This document shows positions 26,703 through 35,812 of a stretch of 64,000 bases of DNA, in pieces (position 1 is the stretch's first letter; the number at the start of each line of letters is the position of its first letter). Position numbers and translations under genes: made by a program. The DNA is from Cohnella silvisoli (GTDB lineage: Bacteria; Bacillota; Bacilli; Paenibacillales; Paenibacillaceae), in NCBI RefSeq assembly GCF_021190915.1, contig NZ_JAIOAP010000016.1:1-64000 (forward strand), written 5' to 3'. Below the pieces are notes generated by a model that worked only from the letters and a program-made list of their open reading frames with translations, had not been told where the DNA came from and ran no database searches.

Positions 26703-26782
26703 GTACAATATCCCCTTTAAGTTTTGTATATTAAAACCGCGGAATACCGCAGCTTTAATCAGGTTCATAGGCGAATCGGAAC

Positions 26783-27655
26783 TTACCCTTTGATCGATCC
26801 GATCAGCATTCCCTTCATGAAGTACTTCTGCATAAACGGATAGACCACTAGGATTGGCAGCGTCGCGAAGATAATGATGGCCATCTTAATCGTGAATTCG
26901 GTAACGCCGGAGTTGGTGGCATCCATCATATCCCTAGCCACGCCCCCGCTATCCACAACCATATCCCTAACGATAAGCATCAACGGCCACAGGTCTCTCT
27001 TGGACGTATAGATAATGGCATTGAAGAAGGTATTCCATTGGGTGACCGCGTGGAAGATCACGAATGTGGCAATTGCCGGCTTTGATAATGGTACGATAAT
27101 CCGGGCCAGTATCGTGATTTCGTTAGCGCCGTCTATAGAAGCCGATTCTTCAAGACTCGGCGGGATATTACCGATGAAGCTCTTCATCAGAATGAGGTTA
27201 TACGCGCCCAGTACGCCCGGTAAAATCAAACTCCAAAGGGTATTGTACAAATCCAGCGATCTAATGAGATAGAAGTTCGGAATCAATCCGCCATTGAAGA
27301 ACATCGTGAAGGTGATGAGCACCAGAATGACGTTTCGACCTTTAAGATCCGGTTTTGAAAGCGGATACGCGGTAATGAGCAATAGAAAGATGTTAAACGC
27401 GACCCCGACGACCGTAATAATGATCGTGTTTTTATACCCCGTCCACAATACGGACATATTGAAAATCTGCCTATAAGCGCCGAATTCGATATGATAGGGA
27501 ATCAGCTTCAGAGGATGCTCCAAATATTCCGAGTACGGGGTTACCGAGAAGGCGGCGACATAGAAAAACGGGAATAGACAAGCCAGTGCAAACAAACTAA
27601 TGACGGAATACGTAACAAAATCGAATATTTTATCGCCCTTCGATCGGATCTTCAC
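26783..27655 (-). CDS. carbohydrate ABC transporter permease, MalG/YtcP type
   Basis: 290 residues, six membrane segments, EAA loop SLEESASIDGANEITILARI (about 175-194) and the C-terminal YFMKGMLIGSIKG signature. Pairs with the LplB-type permease 45 bases upstream. As in the first sugar locus no ATPase is present, so a shared MsmX-like ATPase is expected from elsewhere in the genome. Confidence 0.92.
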   Translation of the reverse strand: MKIRSKGDKIFDFVTYSVISLFALACLFPFFYVAAFSVTPYSEYLEHPLKLIPYHIEFGAYRQIFNMSVLWTGYKNTIIITVVGVAFNIFLLLITAYPLSKPDLKGRNVILVLITFTMFFNGGLIPNFYLIRSLDLYNTLWSLILPGVLGAYNLILMKSFIGNIPPSLEESASIDGANEITILARIIVPLSKPAIATFVIFHAVTQWNTFFNAIIYTSKRDLWPLMLIVRDMVVDSGGVARDMMDATNSGVTEFTIKMAIIIFATLPILVVYPFMQKYFMKGMLIGSIKG

Positions 27656-27700
27656 GGCGACTACCTCCTATCGACATACTGTACGAATCTTGAGCGCTCA

Positions 27701-28618
27701 TTACCAAATCCCGTCTTCTTTGAACCACTTGGCGATTCTGTTGCTCGCGAGCAGGAAGATCAATCCGATGACCGAAGTGAACAGCCCGACCGTCGTGCCG
27801 AAGGAGAACCGTCCGCCGAGAATGCCGACTCTGTACGCATAGGTTTCGAACACTTCGGACACCTCGAGATTCATAGGGTTCTGCAGCACGAAGATTTGTT
27901 CGAAGCCGTTGTTCATAATTTGACCTAATTTGAGAATGAGCAGGATGATGATCGTTGATTTGATACCCGGAAGGGTAATATACCATAGTCTTCTCAGCCT
28001 ACCCGCTCCATCAATGCTTGCAGCCTCGTATAATTCCGTATTCACGGAGGCTATAGCGGCAAGATAGATGATGCTCTCCCAGCCCGCATCCTTCCATATG
28101 CTGCTCAACACGACCAAGGGCTGAAAGTACGCGTGGTCGGCTAGGAAGAATATCGGTTCAATTCCTATCTGCTTGAGGAAGATATTCAGCACACCCCACG
28201 ATGGGGAGAGGAAATTGACTAGAATGCCTCCTATGACGACCCACGATATGAAGTGCGGGAGATAGATAAGCGTCTGCGTGACCTTCTGATAGGTTCTATT
28301 GCGCATTTCGTTCAGAAGCAAAGCCAGCAGGATCGGAAACGGAAATCCGAAGAGCAGCTTCAGAAAACTGAGACTAAGAGAATTCCAGAACACCGTATAG
28401 AAATCGCTTAGCCCGAACATGTACTTGAAGTTCTGGAACCCGATCCATGAGCTCTTGAAGATACCTTTGGCGAAATTGAAATCCTTAAACGCGATAATAA
28501 CTCCGTACATGGGGACATAGTTGAAAATCAGGAAATACACAATGCCGGGAATGAGCATTAAATAGAGATACTTCTTTTTGTTGAGGTACCGAAAAGCCTT
28601 TCTAGTCGTTGTCGCCAT
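27701..28618 (-). CDS. carbohydrate ABC transporter permease, LplB type
   Basis: 305 residues with six membrane segments; LMLIPGIVYFLIFNYVPMYG near the N-terminus and the EAA loop TELYEAASIDGAGRLRRLWY (about 205-224) are typical. The ATG at 28618 is chosen because GGGGGTG lies 9 bases upstream. First permease gene after the GH130 gene in the same direction. Confidence 0.92.
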   Translation of the reverse strand: MATTTRKAFRYLNKKKYLYLMLIPGIVYFLIFNYVPMYGVIIAFKDFNFAKGIFKSSWIGFQNFKYMFGLSDFYTVFWNSLSLSFLKLLFGFPFPILLALLLNEMRNRTYQKVTQTLIYLPHFISWVVIGGILVNFLSPSWGVLNIFLKQIGIEPIFFLADHAYFQPLVVLSSIWKDAGWESIIYLAAIASVNTELYEAASIDGAGRLRRLWYITLPGIKSTIIILLILKLGQIMNNGFEQIFVLQNPMNLEVSEVFETYAYRVGILGGRFSFGTTVGLFTSVIGLIFLLASNRIAKWFKEDGIW

Positions 28619-28666
28619 GGATGTCCACACCCCCAATAAATCAAAGTTACGTTTGCTTGCATTGGG

Positions 28667-29674
28667 CTACTTTAAGCAAAGGCTGATCAGATCGTCTACA
28701 TGCGCGCTTGCCAAGCATTCGTATGTATCTCCCGCGCCGTAATAGATTTTAACTTCGCCCGTATCCTCAAGGATCATGCCCCCCGGGAAAATGACGTGAT
28801 TTCTGAATCCGCCATCTTTCTCGTAAGAAACGTCGGGCGTGATCAGCGGCTCTTTATATAACCCTACGATTCTTTGGGGGTTATCCAAATCCAGCAGCAT
28901 GATGCCGGCAGTGTACCTCTTCTTCCAAGTCGGTTCCCAGCCGTTCTTGCCGCGGGAGGGGTCAATATCAACGGCATGGAATGTCGTCAGCCAGCCCTTC
29001 GACGTCTTGATCGGAGGCGCCGCCGGACCCAGCTTGGCATTGGCGAATGGCACTTGCTCCACTGCTAGCAACAACTCGGAATTACCCCAATATTTCATAT
29101 CGGATGAATCGGAAATCCATATATCGAAGCGCTCGCTACCTCCGCGGCTATAGACCGTAAACGGCCTTTCAAGCCTTACGTATCGACCTCCGATTTTCTC
29201 GGGAAACAGCACCATGTTCCGGTTGTCCGGCGCGCTCATGCTGATGACTTCGAAGTTCTCGAAATCGTCCGTAACCGCGAATCCTCCACGTATGCCATGC
29301 AACGTATCTACCGCGAAACACATATAACAGCGGCCATCAATCACGGTTAAGCGCGGATCGTACGTGCGAATGATCTCTTCGTTCCCTAGATTAAAGCAAG
29401 GTTCGGGCCGAACCTCCCAATGTACGCCATCCTTGCTATAAGCCAATCCGAGATTGGTTGTATTCCCTGAATAAAGCGCTTGCAATTTCGCGTTGCCATA
29501 ATCGTTGCGGAATACCATGACGTATTGGCCTTGAAATTTGGTAACCCCGGCATTGAAAACCAATGCAGGGTTATAAGGAACTTGCTCACTCGTTAGAATG
29601 GGGTTTTTTGGGTGTCTCACAATGATCGGACTGGATGTAAGTTCCCCGATCAAACCGATTGCTGGCAATAACAC
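28667..29674 (-). CDS. GH130 beta-mannoside phosphorylase-like enzyme, 335 aa
   Basis: A five-bladed propeller protein of the GH130 family: IIVRHPKNPILTSEQVPYNP, YDPRLTVIDGRCYMCFAVDT, KLGPAAPPIKTSKGWLTTFH and YTAGIMLLDLDNP are typical segments. The family splits beta-mannosyl bonds with phosphate, giving mannose 1-phosphate, inside the cell. I start at the GTG at 29674 since GAGGAGG lies 8 bases upstream; the 17 residues before it carry no ribosome site. It heads the locus and faces the AraC regulator gene, which likely controls it. Confidence 0.88.
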   Translation of the reverse strand: MLLPAIGLIGELTSSPIIVRHPKNPILTSEQVPYNPALVFNAGVTKFQGQYVMVFRNDYGNAKLQALYSGNTTNLGLAYSKDGVHWEVRPEPCFNLGNEEIIRTYDPRLTVIDGRCYMCFAVDTLHGIRGGFAVTDDFENFEVISMSAPDNRNMVLFPEKIGGRYVRLERPFTVYSRGGSERFDIWISDSSDMKYWGNSELLLAVEQVPFANAKLGPAAPPIKTSKGWLTTFHAVDIDPSRGKNGWEPTWKKRYTAGIMLLDLDNPQRIVGLYKEPLITPDVSYEKDGGFRNHVIFPGGMILEDTGEVKIYYGAGDTYECLASAHVDDLISLCLK

Positions 29675-29804
29675 GATAAAGTCCTCCTCGATGCTTAACA
29701 AATGGTTTAACTCTCTCAAAATCATTTTATGGTATACTCTGTTCGTGAATAGTGCAAAAATTTATTGATACATCCTAATATTTCATCGAAATTGGGGGAT
29801 ACCT

Positions 29805-30722
29805 ATGACAATTTATCCGATGAATAAAGATCTATCCGATTATGAGATGATCGCCCAGGATTTCCCATTCTATATTTCGATTAATGAGGTTCGCCATACT
29901 TTTCCGGCGCATCGCCACGATTTCCTCGAATGCTCGCTTGTAATCGAAGGGGAAGGGCATGAGACGATTAACGGCGTGAAGCACCCCATGACCCGGGGAA
30001 CCTTTACCCTCCTCCTCCCCTATCAAGTCCATGAAATCGTAACCACCTCTCCGACTCCGCTCCGTCTTTTCAATTGCATGTTCGCCATGGAATTGCTCGT
30101 CTCTTCAACAAATAACGGCTCGCCTTATCTCCAATCGCTGCTGACGGAAAACCAACAGCCCTACTTGCATATCGAGAACCAATTCCTGATTCCAATCGAG
30201 AATCTATTGCACGATATGGTGCAGGAGTACAATCAAAGCCATCCGTTCCGAAACGAGCTGCTCACCTTGAAGCTACATGAAATATTGATGAGATTCCAAC
30301 GGACCAGGCTATCTAAGCAAGGAACGGAGCTTCACGATAGAGCTTATATAAGCGGCAACGGCTCAATCTGGCCCGTTATCGAGTACATTCACTACCACTA
30401 TCGGGATGACTTGTCCTTATCCGGTTTATCCCAACACTTTCACATCCACCCCTCCAGGCTTAGCGTCGAGATCAAAAAGCATGCAGGTATTAACTTTCTC
30501 CATCTGCTCCACAAAATCAGGCTCCGCCACGCTTGCGGTTTGCTCTCCGCTACGGACATGAGTATCCTAGACATTGCATTAGAGGTCGGATTCAGCTCCT
30601 ACAATGTATTCGCCCGCTTATTTCGGGAATACAAGGGCGTCACGCCAAGCGACTATCGCTATACCAATAGCCTTCATAAACGCAATAAACTACATCATCA
30701 CAATCAACTAACAACATTTTGA
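29805..30722 (+). CDS. AraC-family regulator with cupin domain, 305 aa
   Basis: An N-terminal cupin sugar-binding domain (about 25-130, with FPAHRHDFLECSLVIEGEGH) and a C-terminal double helix-turn-helix (about 195-290, IALEVGFSSYNVFARLFREY, then KGVTPSDYR). Transcribed away from the GH130-permease locus with 130 bases between, the usual layout for a local sugar-responsive activator. GGGGGAT lies 7 bases before the ATG; TATACT at about 29733 may be its -10 box. Confidence 0.9.
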   Translation: MTIYPMNKDLSDYEMIAQDFPFYISINEVRHTFPAHRHDFLECSLVIEGEGHETINGVKHPMTRGTFTLLLPYQVHEIVTTSPTPLRLFNCMFAMELLVSSTNNGSPYLQSLLTENQQPYLHIENQFLIPIENLLHDMVQEYNQSHPFRNELLTLKLHEILMRFQRTRLSKQGTELHDRAYISGNGSIWPVIEYIHYHYRDDLSLSGLSQHFHIHPSRLSVEIKKHAGINFLHLLHKIRLRHACGLLSATDMSILDIALEVGFSSYNVFARLFREYKGVTPSDYRYTNSLHKRNKLHHHNQLTTF

Positions 30723-31312
30723 TCCCATTGTACAGAATGAAAAAAAACCAGTTTGATCATGGGTTTGATCTTACTGGTCGTAAATTTGCAGCGGAAAATA
30801 ACCCTGTAGACTCGGCGACAGCTGTAGCGAAGCCCCTCTTGACGGAACGGATAGGAGACGAAGCTTTTGTAACTCGCCGCCCTGCAGCTGCGGTTGCTCG
30901 ACAACAAAGAGACCAAATGATCGCTCTTTCTTAATGACCGTCATGCCATCACTAATCAGAATATCGACTCTTTCACGGGGCAAGATGACAAGGAGAAGAT
31001 CACGATGTTATGGGCGGAAGTTAGGGGACTTTTCCTGATCAATTTGTATTGGTCGAAGAATTGAAGTCTCATTACGAAGACAATAAACTTCACGTGGAAG
31101 AAGTAGCCGTAATCAAGCTTATCCCTGATCCGCAGGAAGCGTGGGAGGAATTATTTGCTGCTAATAATGTACGTTTTGTTTACCGTACATCCAATGAAGC
31201 GATTATCGTAGAAGTACGGGACAAGCCCATGATCAGGTAATCAGGGGGCTATCCGTAAGGTCCTTTCAGACTTTATAAGACAGCCCCGCTTGTACTTGTT
31301 GGAAACAGCTTT
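30723..31312. other. decayed stretch after the AraC gene
   Basis: About 590 bases with no intact gene of known family. The minus strand 30771-30983 reads VDILISDGMTVIKKERSFGL and more, without a proper start. At 31244-31292 GGGGGCTATCC and AAGACAGCCCC face each other, like the tips of an insertion-sequence end, but no transposase is present. Confidence 0.35.
31049..31240 (+). CDS. small hypothetical protein or fragment, 63 aa
   Basis: A TTG start with no good ribosome site; the frame is open further upstream (GTFPDQFVLVEELKSHYEDN), so this may be the end of a longer gene cut at about 31020. The pattern FVLVEELKSH...VIKLIPDPQEAWEELF...VYRTSNEAIIVEVR is like small proteins I have seen described only as hypothetical. 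No function offered. Confidence 0.35.
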   Translation: MVEELKSHYEDNKLHVEEVAVIKLIPDPQEAWEELFAANNVRFVYRTSNEAIIVEVRDKPMIR

Positions 31313-31714
31313 TTAATTTGGAAGATTAAGCTGCCAGGAGACGCCGAACTTATCGTTTAGCCATCCAAACTTCTTGCTGAAACCATAGTTACCTAACGGC
31401 ATAAGTGCTTGTCCGTCCGTCATGAGCTTTTGATATAGATCGTCAAGCTCATTTTCGGAATTACATGTGACAAAGATCGAGAACGAGGGGGTAAAGGAGA
31501 ACTGATGCTTCACATGGCTGTCAATGCACATAAATTCTTGCCCTTTTAAAGTAAAGGTCGCAAGCATAACTGTTCCTTCTGCCCCGGCTTCATTCGCTCC
31601 GTAACGAACGATGTTTGTAATTTGTGAGTCCTCGATAAGTGATGTGTAATATTTCATCGCTTTCTCTGCCTGTCCATCTTGAAACATTAAGAATGGAGTA
31701 ACTTTTTCCATCAT
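31313..31714 (-). CDS. PhnB/VOC-family protein, 133 aa
   Basis: MEKVTPFLMFQDGQAEKAMK and YYTSLIEDSQI at the start and FGVSWQLNLP at the end are marks of the PhnB-like branch of the VOC superfamily (often mislabelled 3-demethylubiquinone methyltransferase). Members are small dimers with unknown substrates. ATG at 31714 with AAGGAG 7 bases before it. It is next to, and in the same direction as, an ArsR/SRPBCC pair, a common grouping. Confidence 0.85.
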   Translation of the reverse strand: MMEKVTPFLMFQDGQAEKAMKYYTSLIEDSQITNIVRYGANEAGAEGTVMLATFTLKGQEFMCIDSHVKHQFSFTPSFSIFVTCNSENELDDLYQKLMTDGQALMPLGNYGFSKKFGWLNDKFGVSWQLNLPN

Positions 31715-31761
31715 CAATCGGCTCCTTATCTTTAGATAAATTGGACAACTTCATTCAACCT

Positions 31762-32091
31762 TCAACTTTGCCGCATCTTTTTGCCCCTCGCGATCTCGGT
31801 TTCGAGCGCGCTGAGCTTCGGTTCCCAGAAGGCGCGAAAACGATCGAGCCAATCGTCGACCTCCTGCAGCGGCTGGGCGTCCAGCGAATAGATCCGGCGC
31901 TGTTCATCCACCTTTACGTTGGCGAAACCATTGTCCCGCAGAACCCGAAGATGCTGCGAAACGGCGGCTTGGGTAATGCCGAACTCATTTTGGATGACCT
32001 CGACAATATCGCCGGAGCGTCGCTCGCCCTCGGCGAGCAGCACCAAGATGCGGCGCCGTACCGGGTCGCCGAGAACGTCGAAGGCGTTCAT
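31762..32091 (-). CDS. ArsR-family transcriptional regulator, 109 aa
   Basis: A winged helix with LGDPVRRRILVLLAEGERRS and the recognition helix QAAVSQHLRVLRDNG. No Cys-based metal site is seen, so it is of the non-metal branch that controls SRPBCC (AHSA1-like) genes. Its ATG overlaps the stop of the SRPBCC gene by 4 bases, so the two are translated together. Confidence 0.9.
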   Translation of the reverse strand: MNAFDVLGDPVRRRILVLLAEGERRSGDIVEVIQNEFGITQAAVSQHLRVLRDNGFANVKVDEQRRIYSLDAQPLQEVDDWLDRFRAFWEPKLSALETEIARGKKMRQS

Positions 32092-32732
32092 TCGGCCCCC
32101 TGCGACCCGCTGCCCGTGTAGAAGGCCGTGGTCAGCTTCGCTGCAGCCTCGGCCTGGAACGGATTCTCTCCGGCTGCAACAGCCGCGCGCCGCCAGTCCT
32201 CGCTGCAGTCGGCCATGAAAGATTTTCCTTCGCTGGAGGCACTAAAGGCGTTTTCATCTATACGGTCCGAATCGCTCGCCGAAAGGTGGAACGCCAGCCC
32301 AACCAAGCCTAGATCCCAGCCGACACCGACCGCACCCGGCCCATACTTTTTCCAGTGGTCATCAATCGGGCAAATGTGAGACAACGTCAGGCGGGACCGG
32401 TCTTCCCCTTCAGCGGCTAAGCGCAGCTCGACCCAGCTTAACCCGCCTCCGAATTCCCAGGTCACGGAGAAATAATGCGGCGGCACACATTCGGTAATTT
32501 CGCCGCCGGCGTTATTCTCGATTTGATACCGGCCCCCGAGCTTCAATTCACCGCTGACCGGCGCAAGCCAGCGGAGCAACCGCTCCGGCTTGGTCATCGC
32601 ATCCCAAAGATCTTCCGGCGTCGTGTCGTAAGAGCGCTCCAGCGTAACGTTGCGAGCGGGCTTTCCCTCTCGCTCGAGCTCCGACACCGTGCGGGTTACA
32701 GCTCCCAAACAAGATTCTAAATTGAACATCAT
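32088..32732 (-). CDS. SRPBCC/AHSA1-like protein, 214 aa
   Basis: A helix-grip domain (about 25-150): VTLERSYDTTPEDLWDAMTK, PERLLRWLAPVSGELKLGGRY, and SRLTLSHICPIDDHW. Such proteins bind hydrophobic small molecules; this branch is regularly paired with an ArsR regulator. The C-terminal 60 residues are extra and helical. Start at 32732 with GGAGGTGA 5-6 bases before. The upstream region has twin CGCTTATA boxes. Confidence 0.85.
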   Translation of the reverse strand: MMFNLESCLGAVTRTVSELEREGKPARNVTLERSYDTTPEDLWDAMTKPERLLRWLAPVSGELKLGGRYQIENNAGGEITECVPPHYFSVTWEFGGGLSWVELRLAAEGEDRSRLTLSHICPIDDHWKKYGPGAVGVGWDLGLVGLAFHLSASDSDRIDENAFSASSEGKSFMADCSEDWRRAAVAAGENPFQAEAAAKLTTAFYTGSGSQGAE

Positions 32733-32772
32733 CACTCACCTCCATCTGCAAATTTGTTGTTATTCAATCTTA

Positions 32773-32796
32773 CGCTTATACAAGCTTGCGCTTATA
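32773..32796. promoter_or_regulatory. twin CGCTTATA boxes, possible ArsR operator
   Basis: CGCTTATA occurs at 32773-32780 and 32789-32796, 16 bases apart, with CAAGCTTG between them. They lie 41 bases upstream of the SRPBCC start, and a facing AGCTTGTA follows near 32805. Position fits autoregulation by the ArsR protein. Confidence 0.45.
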
Positions 32797-32895
32797 TAAA
32801 GAGTAGCTTGTATTATGGGACATGTCAAGAGAACAGCATATTTTTATTGGGAGAAAGAGGAAATATGTTGATTCAGGGGATTCAGCAAGCCCTAT

Positions 32896-33878
32896 TTAAA
32901 TACGATATTGACTTTTAAATTCGAAAATCTCATCAACAGCTTGATGCTGATACCCACCTGATTTTCGAAAGGATTCACTAATATTTGCAACAGCTTTTTT
33001 GAAAGATGAGAGGCTTAACACATGATCTACGGCTTCACGTAGTTGATTTGCAGTCAAGCTTTGCATTTGTAATTTAATGCCTGCTCCGATATTGGCGACT
33101 TGCCCGGCAATTATCGGCTGATCTGCGCTTTGTGGGATTACAATTAGCGGAACCCCGAAATAGAGACCTTCATTGGTACTGTTCATTCCACCATGTGTAA
33201 TAAATAATTTAGTGTGTTGCAGTACATCAGTTTGTGGAACATAATTTTTTACGATGAAGTTTTTAGGAATTTCCCCTAAATCAGAAATTTGGGCTTTATT
33301 CCCAATAGACATGACAATAGTATGATCAGTGTTCCCAAATGCCTCAAAACAAAGTTTATAGAAATCAATTGCTTGGTTAAAGACTGTACCTAGTGAAATG
33401 TAAATTGGGTTTTCCCCCTTGATTGCAGTAAAGTCGAAGTTTTCTTGAGCTAATCGTGAAGAGATGGATGGACCTACAAATTTATAAGTTTGGTCGAATG
33501 CTTCTCCATAAGGTTGAAACTCCCTTGTTGTATAAACGATTGTAAGTGGTGCAGGATTACAAAACACTTCGTAAGGAGAATGGATCTCCACATCATATTT
33601 TTCCTTCACCATTACCGTCAGGCTTTGAAATTTATCATTTATAGGTTTAACAATTTCTGTAGGGACTTTTATAGAAAATTGTTCCAACATTTTATCGAAT
33701 GAACCTTTTGTCTGCGCAAAAGAAGTACAAGAGTTGATTGCAGGAAGCTTAAGAATTTGAGCAAGTAAACGTCCACAACCAAACATGGAATCATGGATGA
33801 TGTAATCAAAATGCTCTCCTTTGATCTGTTCAAGAACGCTTGGTCTGATCCACCATTAATAAATAAAACACGCGCCAT
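32896..33878 (-). pseudogene. macrolide-type UDP-glycosyltransferase (YjiC-like), N-domain deleted
   Basis: The C-terminal donor-binding half is intact, with VPQTDVLQHTKLFITHGGMN and STNEGLYFGVPLIVIPQSAD, the His-Gly-Gly and Pro-Asp residues of GT1 enzymes. The start is intact too (AAGGAG, then MARVLFINGGSDQA), but about 90 residues of the acceptor domain are missing and the frame shifts at about 33840, joining to VLEQIKGEHFDYIIHDSM. A full enzyme has about 390-400 residues. It would have glycosylated small hydrophobic molecules such as antibiotics. Confidence 0.85.
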
Positions 33879-33992
33879 TTCTACCACTCCTTAGGTATTC
33901 TGTTTTCTAAATTGTATAAGAGTAAGGGGCACTGTCCATACCATCGTAACTATTCCCTAAATGAGTCGTCTATAGAGTAAGGGGGGATTTTT

Positions 33993-34865
33993 TTGCGAAA
34001 GCTTCTAGTGATTATTGCATTCGGATTTGTTTTGTTAGGATGCGAAAGTAAATCAAGCACGCATTTGGAAAGCACTCCTTCTGTATTCATTGATACGACT
34101 GTCGTTCATTTAACTGATACTGTAGGCAATCCGGATAAGGTAACCGTTTCTGCCAAGCTCCCTCGGGAACGAGCATTATCTGCCGCTAAGGATTACCATC
34201 CCATGACAGGAAAATGGTTTGAAGGGGAGAACGGATTCAGTCTCATTACTTCCTACACTTCCGAAGAAACGGAGGCAGGAAGTGATGTAGGAGCGGCTTT
34301 AGGTAAGGTTCCTGAAGGGCGGTCTGTGCGTTTTCAAATTACAAGCCGGGACAAAGACGGAAAACGACTTCAACAGATTACAGAGTATATGGCTGACATC
34401 AAAAATACGGTTGATGGACGTCTTGATTTTTCATACAACATCCCAGAACAGCCGAACACAAACTATCTCCTCAGCATAGAAATCGTCTCTCCTGAGGGTG
34501 TTGTAGAGGACACAATGTTAGCTCCCATTTTTGTACCACCGAATGAACTCAACGCTCGACTAACCGTAAAACAACCGATTGACGGATCTGGCCAAACGGA
34601 GCTATCTCTTTATAATGCCGGTCCAACCGAGCTGTATTTTGGCTATGGCTATGGGATTTATCAAAAAGTTTCTGACGGATGGAAGCTGTTACCCGACGAT
34701 AGTGCCGTTCCGGCAATTGGGTTCCGTTTGAAGCCCGGTGAATCACACCAGGAGGAGGTTAGGTTTCCCGGGAAGCTTGAGCCTGGAGATTATCGGGTCG
34801 TAAAGCAGATCGAAGGATACATGACCGACGTATCAGTAAAATTGGCTGCAGAATTTAAGATCTAG
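33993..34865 (+). CDS. lipoprotein with C-terminal Ig-like domain, 290 aa
   Basis: MRKLLVIIAFGFVLLGC gives a lipidated Cys17. The C-terminal part (about 185-288) has TELSLYNAGPTELYFGYGYG, a Trp, and LEPGDYRVVKQI, the pattern of Ig-like domains (Big_14 type) in Bacillota surface lipoproteins. The middle part is unassigned. A TTG start with GGGGGG 7 bases upstream. Role outside the cell unknown. Confidence 0.75.
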   Translation: MRKLLVIIAFGFVLLGCESKSSTHLESTPSVFIDTTVVHLTDTVGNPDKVTVSAKLPRERALSAAKDYHPMTGKWFEGENGFSLITSYTSEETEAGSDVGAALGKVPEGRSVRFQITSRDKDGKRLQQITEYMADIKNTVDGRLDFSYNIPEQPNTNYLLSIEIVSPEGVVEDTMLAPIFVPPNELNARLTVKQPIDGSGQTELSLYNAGPTELYFGYGYGIYQKVSDGWKLLPDDSAVPAIGFRLKPGESHQEEVRFPGKLEPGDYRVVKQIEGYMTDVSVKLAAEFKI

Positions 34866-34947
34866 GAGGTTGTGGATGAGTAGTAGCATCCTACACTACG
34901 TTCCTTCCTCTCTTTGATTTCCTTATTAGCGGTTCTTTCTGTCCCTA

Positions 34948-35459
34948 TCAAATGCTTTTCTTAGCTTGTTCGAGTAAATTATATACGTAATCGGCTTTTT
35001 CGTCCGAATAAGAGAGCAGTGTAGTATATCCTTTGTGGATGGCGTTGAGTTTTCTTTCACAGTATTGCTTAGCTATATCTGGGTTATCTCTTAAGTAATT
35101 TCTTATGAGAAGGTTATTTACCCATTGCTCGCCGTTCCAAATGACGACAGCAAGATTATAGGCATGTTCTTGGCGTTTTCGAAAATATAATCTTCCCTTT
35201 ACACCCGTTTCTCCGAACCCTTCATAACCAAGTTTATTAGTTTGTTAGTTACGGAGAAGTTCAACTCAAGCGTTTTAACGCCTATCAAGACATCAATTAT
35301 CGGTTTTGCAAACATTCCTGGTACCGACGTACTGCCGAAATGCTGTATGTCGATAGCATCTTCTCCAAAAGCTTTCATAAGATTTACTTTTTCATTTTGA
35401 AATAAAGCAGTCCACCGTTCATCATAAGGAACTACACTAATAATCTCATCAATTCCCAT
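34948..35459 (-). pseudogene. GrpB (UPF0157) family protein, broken by an 8-bp duplication
   Basis: The frame from 35459 reads VVPYDERWTALFQNEK and IQHFGSTSVPGMFAKPIIDV, the signature of GrpB nucleotidyltransferase-fold proteins, then goes wrong. Just there, TTATTAGT (35234-35241) and TTGTTAGT (35242-35249) stand in tandem. Leaving out one unit gives VTNKLGYEGFGETGVKGRLY and the rest of the family to the TGA at 34948 (FRKRQEHAYNLAVVIWNG). So a single slip-type duplication explains the break; the protein would be about 167 residues. Confidence 0.88.
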
Positions 35460-35496
35460 CCCTTACTTCACCCCTTTACAGGTACCAGCTCAAGTT

Positions 35497-35721
35497 CTAC
35501 TTTAACTTACCCGGGTCATCAGCATATTCCCGCAAAATCCAACCGCATTTGCCGCAAACGAAAAGAATCCGGTCCCTAAGATGCCGATAGTCCGTACGCT
35601 CCGGTCTTTTCATCGGTGTCCGCGAATAGATGCCAACCTCGTTAAAGCTATGCGCAATCTTGATCTCGCTTCCGGGGCAATCCGAGCATGCCAAAGTCTT
35701 TCTGATTTTCTCCAAATCCAT
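35497..35721 (-). CDS. small zinc-ribbon-like protein, 74 aa
   Basis: Two cysteine pairs, CSDC (about 12-15) and CGKC (about 56-59), likely bind zinc. The ATG at 35721 has GAGGAG 8 bases upstream, so the longer frame is not used. Function unknown; a repeat (copy 12) lies just upstream. Confidence 0.6.
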   Translation of the reverse strand: MDLEKIRKTLACSDCPGSEIKIAHSFNEVGIYSRTPMKRPERTDYRHLRDRILFVCGKCGWILREYADDPGKLK

Positions 35722-35766
35722 TGTGTTTTCTCCTCGTATAGCAAGATTCGATAGCCTTCTCCTGAT

Positions 35767-35801
35767 GTCTATTGAGCTATCGTTCTCCGTTAGCGTAATG
35801 A
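35767..35801. repeat. CTAACGGG repeat, short form, copy 12
   Basis: On the minus strand TTACGCTAACGGAGAACGAT then AGCTCAATAGA. It lies 12 bases past the stop of the 35813 lipoprotein gene. Confidence 0.7.
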
Positions 35802-35812
35802 AGGAGAACACG

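Noticed and set aside
31244..31292. Insertion sequence near the small ORF at 31049
   Set aside because: Facing GGGGGCTATCC and AAGACAGCCCC look like element tips, but they are only about 50 bases apart and no transposase remains. Kept only as a remark.
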